NCBI GenBank assembly: GCA_025408425.1
Contig: JANXYX010000050.1
Location: 124,001 to 188,000, forward strand
Source of the DNA: Granulicella sp.
Lineage (GTDB): Bacteria > Acidobacteriota > Terriglobia > Terriglobales > Acidobacteriaceae
Reading direction: 5' to 3'
Length of the DNA: 64,000 nucleotides
Part shown: one piece after another, positions 58,384 through 64,000 of the stretch
Position numbering within the stretch: position 1 is the stretch's first letter
Layout of the letters: the number at the start of each line of letters is the position of its first letter
Program-made: the position numbers and the translations under genes
The notes under the pieces: generated by a model
The model's database searches: none
Seen by the model: only the letters and a program-made list of their open reading frames with translations
Told to the model about the DNA's origin: nothing

Positions 58384-58432
58384 ATTCCCACTCATCGCGG
58401 TGAAACGCTGCGATGAATGGGGCACCCGGCTG
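58384..58432 (-). repeat. Dispersed hairpin repeat copy 6, reverse orientation
   Basis: On the minus strand it reads GCCGGGTGCCCCATTCATCG, CAGCGTTTCACCGCGATGAG and TGGGAAT, matching copies 4 and 5. CATTCATCGC and GCGATGAGTG are the stem arms. It lies between the RHS remnant and the lacI-type gene, and is the only copy inverted relative to the others, on the other side of the skew switch. Confidence 0.8.
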
Positions 58433-58501
58433 CTGGCTGGCGCGGCATGAACAGAAGTGAGTGGGCAGGAGTAGCGCGCAACCATGGAAATGCACTAAAT
58501 T

Positions 58502-58519
58502 CATGTAAGCCTTTACATG
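58502..58519. promoter_or_regulatory. Probable LacI-type operator
   Basis: CATGTAAGCCTTTACATG is a near-perfect 18-base palindrome (CATGTAA/TTTACATG with one mismatch at the centre flank) 37 bases before the start of the LacI-family gene. The size and central CG-like symmetry fit LacI-family operators, so autoregulation is likely. Confidence 0.65.
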
Positions 58520-58555
58520 GAGTACACTGGGGCGATCGTTTTCCTCGTCATTTCT

Positions 58556-59566
58556 ATGAATATCAAAGCTGTTGCAAAACGCGCAAATGTCTCGACCGCC
58601 ACCGTGTCACGCACCATGAACGGGTCGGCAAAAGTAAGCCCGCGGACGGCAGAGCGGGTGCGGAAGGCGATTGAGGCGCTGAACTTCTATCCGAACACCA
58701 ATGCGCGGGCGCTGGGGTCGGGCCGCAGCAGCATGTATGGGCTGATTATCTCGGACATTACCAACCCATTCTTCCCGGAACTGGTGAAGTCGTTTGAAGA
58801 TATCGCGGTGGTGCATGGGCAGGAAGTGCTGATCGCGAATACGAACTACGATCCAGAGCGGATGAAGATCTGCGTGACGCGGATGCTGCAGCGCAAGGTG
58901 GATGGCGTGGCAATTATGACGTCGGAGATGGATGACAGTATGGCGGAGGTGTTCAGCCGCAGGCATATTCCTCTGGTGTTTCTGGATACGGGCACGCCAG
59001 CACCCGGTGTTAGTTGCGTACGAATTGACTACTCGGCTGGTATCGAAGCGGCGATGAGCCACTTGATCGGGCTGGGACACAAGCGGATCGCGTTTATCAG
59101 CGGACCGATGCGGCTGGCATCCGCACGGATGCGGTACAAGGCGTTTATGGAGAGCACAGCGCGGGAGCATCTTGACGCTAATCCGAACCTGATAGAAGAG
59201 GGCAATCATCGGGTGGATGGCGGACACGATGCGATGAAGCGGATTCTGGAGTCGGGAGCGCGGCCGACGGCAGTACTGGCATCGAACGACCTGACGGCGA
59301 TTGGCGCGATGGGAGCGATCTCAGAAGCTGGGCTGAGGGTGCCGCAGGATATTTCGGTCATCGGGTACGACGATATCCAACTGAGTGCGTTTACGATGCC
59401 TCCGCTGACGACGGTCAGCCTGCCGCGCGCGGAGATTGCGAATGCTGCGTTCCGGGCACTGCTGAACGCGCAAGAAGCCAGTGCGACGAAGCCGATCCAA
59501 GGCGAAGAACATCTGGTTCGACCTACGTTCGTGTTGCGCAAATCGACGGGGCCTGCTCCGCGATAG
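58556..59566 (+). CDS. LacI-family transcriptional regulator
   Basis: A 336-residue regulator. The helix-turn-helix is MNIKAVAKRANVSTATVSRTMNGSAKVSPRTAERVRKAIEALNFYPN (1-47) with the hinge ARALGSGRS. The sugar-binding core has YGLIISDITNPFFPELVKSFEDIA, GHKRIAFISGP, AVLASNDLTAIGAM and VIGYDDIQLSAFTMPPLTTV. It probably controls the neighbouring GH38, GH36 and GH2 genes in response to a mannose- or galactose-containing sugar; this is inferred from position. The ATG at 58556 matches the family N-terminus; an ATG at 58517 lies inside the operator palindrome. Confidence 0.95.
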   Translation: MNIKAVAKRANVSTATVSRTMNGSAKVSPRTAERVRKAIEALNFYPNTNARALGSGRSSMYGLIISDITNPFFPELVKSFEDIAVVHGQEVLIANTNYDPERMKICVTRMLQRKVDGVAIMTSEMDDSMAEVFSRRHIPLVFLDTGTPAPGVSCVRIDYSAGIEAAMSHLIGLGHKRIAFISGPMRLASARMRYKAFMESTAREHLDANPNLIEEGNHRVDGGHDAMKRILESGARPTAVLASNDLTAIGAMGAISEAGLRVPQDISVIGYDDIQLSAFTMPPLTTVSLPRAEIANAAFRALLNAQEASATKPIQGEEHLVRPTFVLRKSTGPAPR

Positions 59567-59648
59567 GGGTTCGCCGCGTCTTTGCCGCCTACACGTATGC
59601 GTAGACGGCGGTGCTTCAGGCAATTCATATTCAAGACGCAGAGGGTTT

Positions 59649-61895
59649 ATGACACGCATCCACACCAGAGTGATTCAGGCAGCACTCTTCGCCAGCATCG
59701 GTATATGCACGCCGGGACTGGTAGCGCAGGCGGGGAACGATATTCACTTCGATGAGTCGAGCAAGGTGTTTCGCATCGACGCTGGTGGGGTGACCTACGC
59801 TTTCGGCATCAATGACTTAGACGAGCTGCAGCCGGTTTACTGGGGCGGACAGGTGAGCGGCGGCGACAAGTTCGCGGCGGCGACAAAGAAGCCGGAGGCG
59901 GCTTCCTTTGACTCTTCCGTGACAACGACTCCGAATGAATATGCGGGATGGGGTGCGGGTCTGTTTGTTGAACCAGCTCTGAAGGTCAGCTTTCCGGATG
60001 GGAATCGCGACCTGGTGCTGCACTATGTTTCGCACACCATCAAGGGCGATGAACTGACAATTACGCTGAAAGATGTTGAGCGGGATTTGTTTGTCGAGAT
60101 TCATTACGTCGTCGACCATGAGACGGGCATTGTGGGACGGTCGGCGGTGATTGAGAACCGTACGAAGACGCCGGTGACGATTGAAGAGGCTGCGGCGGCG
60201 ACGTGGAGTCTGCCGCGAGGGACGGACTACTCCCTGCGGTATCTGACGGGCCGCTGGGCTGGGGAGTGGAACCTGCAGAAGCAGGCGATCCGGCCGGGCG
60301 AAACGGTGCTGGAGAGCAAGCGGGGATCGACGGGGCACCAGAACAATCCATGGTTTGCGATTGAACGCGGGGAGCATCCGGACGAGGAGAGCGGCGACGT
60401 GTGGTTCGGAGCGCTGGCGTGGAGCGGTTCCTGGCGCATTACGGTAGAGCAGGACCAGTTGCAGCAGGTTCGTGTGACGGGAGGCTTCAATCCGTTCGAC
60501 TTCTCGTACAAATTGCTGCCGGGCAAGCAACTTGAGACGCCGGTGTTTTACGGTGGCTACTCGCGGCACGGGGTTGGTGGAGCTTCGCGGTTGCTGCATC
60601 ACTTTGAGTTGGCGAAGATTCTGCCGCAGGCTCCGAAGCCAAAGCCGCGGCCAGTGATCTACAACTCCTGGGAGGCGACGGAGTTTGCAGTGAATGAGCC
60701 TGGTCAAGTGGCATTGGCGGAGAAGGCTGCGTCGATTGGCGTCGAGCGATTTGTAATGGATGATGGATGGTTTGGCCAGCGCAAGGATGACCATGCGGGA
60801 CTCGGGGACTGGTATGTGAACAAAGAGAAGTTTCCGAATGGGCTGAAGCCGATGATCGACAAGGTGCATTCGCTGGGTATGGACTTTGGACTCTGGGTGG
60901 AGCCGGAGATGGTGAACCCGGACAGCGATCTGTATCGGAAGCATCCGGACTGGGTGTTTAATTTCACCGGGCGACCGCGCAGTGAGCAGCGCAATCAGCT
61001 GGTTCTGAACCTGGCGCGGAACGATGTTCGGGACTATGTTTTCAATTTTCTGGATGAGATTCTCAGCCACAATCAGATTGCGTTTTTGAAGTGGGATTAC
61101 AACCGCAACTGGTCCGAGCCGGGCTGGCCGGCGGTTGCGCCGGATGAACAGAAGGCCGTGTATGTGGAGTATGTGCACAATCTCTACGGCATTCTGCGGG
61201 AGTTGCGCGCGAAGTATCCGCAGGTTGAGATTGAATCGTGCTCCGGCGGCGGCGGACGTGTGGATCTGGGGATTCTGGGACTGACGGACGAGGTATGGCC
61301 GTCGGACAATACGGATCCGTTCGACCGGCTGAGGATCCAGGATGGATTCAGCTATGCGTACACGCCGGGAGTGATGATGGCGTGGGTTACCGACTCACCA
61401 AGCTGGGCGAATATCCGCAGTACGACGGTGGCGTATCGGTTTCTGTCGTCGATGCAGGGGTCGCTGGGCGTGGGTGCGAACTTGAACAAGTGGACGCCTG
61501 CCGAATTTGCGACGGCGAAGGAGTTGATTTCGGCTTACAAGGGCGTGCGGGAGACGGTGCAGCATGGGTCGCTGTACCGTCTGGTCTCTCCGCGTGACGG
61601 CAGCGAAGTATCTGTAACAGAATCGGTTGCGATTGATAAGAAGCAGGGCGTGATATTTGCGTTTCTGCACTCCAGCCAGATGGGATATCCGTTCCCGCGG
61701 GTCTTTCTTCGTGGGTTGGATGCAAAGTTGAACTATCGTGTGACATCGATTGCCGGTGCGTTGGCCAAGGACACGCCGGTCGTTGCGAGTGGAAGCTACT
61801 GGATGTCGCACGGCGTGGATGTAGAGATGCGTGGCGACTTTCAGGCAGCAGCATTCCGGTTCGATAGCGTCACAGACACGAATCCCAGCCACTAG
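59649..61895 (+). CDS. GH36 alpha-galactosidase, secreted
   Basis: A 748-residue enzyme with signal peptide MTRIHTRVIQAALFASIGICTPGLVAQ. GH36 features: WEATEFAVNEPGQVALAEKAASIGVERFVMDDGWFGQRKDDHAGLGDWYVNKEKFPNGL, FGLWVEPEMVNPDSDLYRKHPDW, the nucleophile Asp483 in FLKWDYNR, ESCSGGGGRVDLG, and the acid/base Asp553 in WPSDNTDPFDR. It releases terminal alpha-galactose from oligosaccharides such as raffinose or galactomannan side chains. The start was placed at the signal peptide; the frame is open back to 59481 inside the lacI gene. Two stacked terminators follow. Confidence 0.95.
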   Translation: MTRIHTRVIQAALFASIGICTPGLVAQAGNDIHFDESSKVFRIDAGGVTYAFGINDLDELQPVYWGGQVSGGDKFAAATKKPEAASFDSSVTTTPNEYAGWGAGLFVEPALKVSFPDGNRDLVLHYVSHTIKGDELTITLKDVERDLFVEIHYVVDHETGIVGRSAVIENRTKTPVTIEEAAAATWSLPRGTDYSLRYLTGRWAGEWNLQKQAIRPGETVLESKRGSTGHQNNPWFAIERGEHPDEESGDVWFGALAWSGSWRITVEQDQLQQVRVTGGFNPFDFSYKLLPGKQLETPVFYGGYSRHGVGGASRLLHHFELAKILPQAPKPKPRPVIYNSWEATEFAVNEPGQVALAEKAASIGVERFVMDDGWFGQRKDDHAGLGDWYVNKEKFPNGLKPMIDKVHSLGMDFGLWVEPEMVNPDSDLYRKHPDWVFNFTGRPRSEQRNQLVLNLARNDVRDYVFNFLDEILSHNQIAFLKWDYNRNWSEPGWPAVAPDEQKAVYVEYVHNLYGILRELRAKYPQVEIESCSGGGGRVDLGILGLTDEVWPSDNTDPFDRLRIQDGFSYAYTPGVMMAWVTDSPSWANIRSTTVAYRFLSSMQGSLGVGANLNKWTPAEFATAKELISAYKGVRETVQHGSLYRLVSPRDGSEVSVTESVAIDKKQGVIFAFLHSSQMGYPFPRVFLRGLDAKLNYRVTSIAGALAKDTPVVASGSYWMSHGVDVEMRGDFQAAAFRFDSVTDTNPSH

Positions 61896-61906
61896 GGCTG
61901 GGATTT
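61881..61906 (+). terminator. Hairpin spanning the end of the GH36 coding region
   Basis: AATCCCAGCC (61881-61890) pairs perfectly with GGCTGGGATT (61896-61905). The loop ACTAG contains the stop codon, so a ribosome finishing translation would cover the hairpin. Confidence 0.6.
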
Positions 61907-61913
61907 GCGGGAG

Positions 61914-61943
61914 ACGGCAGAGAAGAGATTCTCTGCCGTTTTT
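61914..61943 (+). terminator. Strong rho-independent terminator after GH36
   Basis: ACGGCAGAGAA (61914-61924) pairs perfectly with TTCTCTGCCGT (61929-61939) around GAGA, followed by TTTTGTTTT. Confidence 0.88.
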
Positions 61944-61970
61944 GTTTTGGGCTGCACAGCAGCGATTGGG

Positions 61971-64000
61971 TTAGACAGCTTCCTCGGGCACGGCCAGGAG
62001 GGTGAACTCGATGGTCTGCGTGCCGAGCCGTGGGTGTTTTGCGGTGAGGCGTGCGGTACCAGCAAGCTGCTTGGCGCGAATCCAGACGGCACCAGTTCCG
62101 CCGATCAGCGCGAAGGGATTGTCGCCGAGAAGCTCAACTGGTCCGGAGAGTGTGAAGATGATGGGATCGTTCGCATAGGTGCGGATCGCGTCGAACTCGT
62201 CAGTGACGCGGAGGACGACGCGGGTGGTGTCGGCTCCGTCGGCGTTGAGGGTTTGATCGTCGGGCAGCAAGGTGAACTTCCGGTCGTTTCCTGAGCCGGA
62301 GAGCGACTTCGAGATGACCTGCTTGCCGTTGATGAAGCCGTCGATGCGCAGGTCGCCCCAGGCGATGTCGAACTGCTTGCGGTCCAGCTTGCTGAGTTCG
62401 AGGACGAAGGGTGGATAGGTAAGATGTTCGAACTCGGCACGGTCTGGATCGAGTTCGGCGACCAGCTTCCAGGGATTGCTTTCGATGCTGCGCTCGCGGA
62501 GGTAGAACTTGAGGTGGTCGCAGTTGGAGCAGACGACGGCCTTGGTGAAGTTGGTGGATTCATCGCTGCTGGCCCAGTGGAAGGCGGGTTCGAGAACGAT
62601 CTCTTCGGAGGGGTCGCACTGCGATTTGTAGAAGCCGGCAGCTGGCTTGTTCTCGCGGAACATATCGGTGACGCCGTGGTAACAGATGCGGTCGCCTGCG
62701 CCGAAGTTCGAGTGAGTGTTGTAGTCGAAGGCGCACCAGCCGATGCCGCCAGCGTACTGGGGATCGGAGGCCAGTTGATTGTGGATGCGAGCGTGGCGCA
62801 GGGTGTGCTCGCGCTGGCGTTCGTCGTCGTCGGTGGTCTTGGTGGGGAAGGTGTGGCCGACGAACTCGGTGTTGAGATAGAGAGGATGATTCGGCTTCTT
62901 GAGGGGGAAGCCAAAGTCGTTCATGGTGAAGACGTCTTCGAGGAACTCAGACTCCTGGAAGTAGCGAATGCCTCCGGTCTGGCGGGTGGCATCGAGGGCG
63001 TGCGCAAAGGCGTTGGTGCGGGTGTAGAAGCTGTGATCATCGAGCGACTCGTTGATGCGGACGCCCCAGAGGATGATGGAGGGGTGGTTCCAATCGCGGC
63101 GGATCATGCGGCCAACGTTGTCGATGGAGACCTGCTTCCAGGGTTCGGGACCGATGTGCTGCCAGCCTGGGATCTCTTCGAGGACGAGGAGTCCGATCTC
63201 GTCGCAGCGATCCAGAAAGTGACGTGACTGCGGGTAGTGCGAGGTACGGACGAGGTTGCAGTGCAGTCCCTTGCGCAGGATGTCGGCGTCCTTGCGCTGA
63301 ACGCGTGCGGGCATGGCCTGACCAACAAAGGGAAAGGTCTGGTGACGATCGAGACCACGCAGCTTGACGATCTTGCCGTTGAGGGAGAAACCCCGGTCGG
63401 TAAACTTAGCCTCACGGAAGCCGACGCGGCGGGAGTCACCATCGATGACTTTGCCGGCGGAGAGCAGGCGGACGTGGACGGTGTAGAGGTGGGGCTGCTG
63501 GATGTCCCACAGCTTGACGTCGCCAAGACTGGTGAGGGTGACGGTGTGGCGCGCAGGATCGGAGCTGGTCTGGGTGCTGGCGTAGACCGGCGCGGAGGTG
63601 ACGGGATCCATTGCTGCGTTGGGATCGGGGGAGTCAGTCAGCGTTGCGGTGCCGCTTCCCTTTGCGAGGATGCGTTGCCCATCGCGCAGTTCAACTTCAA
63701 GAGTGAGAGGACCTTCAGTGGGCTTGCCTGCGAGGAAGCAGTCGACGTCGAGCGAGGGTTTGCCGCTGAGTACGTCTTTGGCACGGGCGAAGATGTTGTC
63801 GATGTAAGTTGGCGCGACGATGCGGAGGGAGACCTCGCGATAAAGGCCGCCGAAGGTGAGGTAGTCAATCTCATGACCGAAGGGCGGGATGTCGGCGCGT
63901 TCGGTGGAGTCGACCTGCACGACGAGGACGTTCTCTGCGTCGTGATGGAGATGCTCAGTGAGTTCGAAGGAGAAGGGTGTGAAGCCGCCCTTGTATTCGC
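61971..64000 (-). CDS. GH2 glycoside hydrolase (beta-galactosidase-like), 5'-truncated by window edge
   Basis: The minus-strand frame is open from base 64000, so the N-terminus is missing; about 676 residues are readable. EYKGGFTPFSFELTE and GHEIDYLTFGGLYREVSLRIV belong to the GH2 sugar-binding domain; GFSLNGKIVKLRGLDRHQTFPFVGQAMPARVQRKDADILRKGLHCNLVRTSHYPQ starts the barrel; WGVRINESLDD holds the acid/base Glu and YLNTEFVGHTF the nucleophile Glu. The C-terminal sandwich (VVLRVTDEFDAIRTYANDPIIFTLSGPVELLGDNPFALIGGTGAVWIRA) resembles the extra Ig-like domains of secreted GH2 enzymes. It converges on the GH36 gene and probably acts on beta-galactosides or related sugars. Confidence 0.92.
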   Translation of the reverse strand, partial: EYKGGFTPFSFELTEHLHHDAENVLVVQVDSTERADIPPFGHEIDYLTFGGLYREVSLRIVAPTYIDNIFARAKDVLSGKPSLDVDCFLAGKPTEGPLTLEVELRDGQRILAKGSGTATLTDSPDPNAAMDPVTSAPVYASTQTSSDPARHTVTLTSLGDVKLWDIQQPHLYTVHVRLLSAGKVIDGDSRRVGFREAKFTDRGFSLNGKIVKLRGLDRHQTFPFVGQAMPARVQRKDADILRKGLHCNLVRTSHYPQSRHFLDRCDEIGLLVLEEIPGWQHIGPEPWKQVSIDNVGRMIRRDWNHPSIILWGVRINESLDDHSFYTRTNAFAHALDATRQTGGIRYFQESEFLEDVFTMNDFGFPLKKPNHPLYLNTEFVGHTFPTKTTDDDERQREHTLRHARIHNQLASDPQYAGGIGWCAFDYNTHSNFGAGDRICYHGVTDMFRENKPAAGFYKSQCDPSEEIVLEPAFHWASSDESTNFTKAVVCSNCDHLKFYLRERSIESNPWKLVAELDPDRAEFEHLTYPPFVLELSKLDRKQFDIAWGDLRIDGFINGKQVISKSLSGSGNDRKFTLLPDDQTLNADGADTTRVVLRVTDEFDAIRTYANDPIIFTLSGPVELLGDNPFALIGGTGAVWIRAKQLAGTARLTAKHPRLGTQTIEFTLLAVPEEAV

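Noticed and set aside
59584..59612. Hairpin between the lacI-type gene and GH36
   Set aside because: CCGCCTAC and GTAGACGGCGG pair only with a bulge and there is no T-run; too weak to call as a terminator.

Overview
The window looks like chromosomal DNA of a high-GC soil or peat Acidobacterium (Terriglobia, near Granulicella, Edaphobacter or Terriglobus). This is inferred from base composition, codon use, the many secreted glycoside hydrolases with DUF5054 and DUF885 proteins, and a recurrent intergenic hairpin beginning GGGTGCCCCAT. No rRNA, tRNA or CRISPR array was recognised by eye.

Layout: 0-5.2 kb holds the end of a DUF5054 protein and a bacterial NHEJ operon (ku-ligD). 5.2-12.3 kb holds a MoaD/ThiS-like protein with a BNR/sialidase-like propeller, a YqeY protein, a class-V aminotransferase, a YgiB/YgiC-like pair and two tandem paralogous membrane proteins. 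12.3-16.2 kb is an AT-richer accessory island with an IS1595-type transposase, three small ORFs and two tandem DUF3800-type genes; three of its transcription units share one promoter motif. 16.5-42.5 kb is mostly core metabolism and housekeeping: serA, a Tat-secreted Gfo/Idh/MocA protein, an FmdB zinc ribbon, an APC permease, a nucleoside deaminase, gatB, a quinone oxidoreductase, an orphan sugar-binding lipoprotein, mfd, three 141-residue cupins, a DUF885 protein, galU, an SDR, an OYE-type reductase, a mannonate-dehydratase-like protein and a peptide-type ABC ATPase. 42.6-51.1 kb has a metallophosphoesterase, an ABC-F ATPase, a LOG-family protein, a PHP protein, a GT4 glycosyltransferase and a GH13-like protein that has lost its catalytic residues. 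51.4-64 kb is a glycan-use locus (GH38 alpha-mannosidase, LacI regulator, GH36 alpha-galactosidase, GH2 enzyme cut by the window edge) interrupted by a cluster of free-standing RHS tips with candidate immunity genes and one decayed RHS remnant.

Two large-scale signals stand out. First, the plus strand is strongly C-rich up to about 42.5 kb and G-rich from about 45.5 kb on, whichever way the genes point; a negative-to-positive skew switch is what a replication origin gives, yet no dnaA or DnaA-box cluster is visible. Second, two accessory blocks look like the best places for undescribed biology: the DUF3800 island with its shared promoters, and the RHS-tip cassette array, in which each tip begins with a short leader of its own and is followed by a tightly coupled or adjacent candidate immunity gene.

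Start codons were chosen from visible Shine-Dalgarno sites and family length; where this moved a start it is stated.
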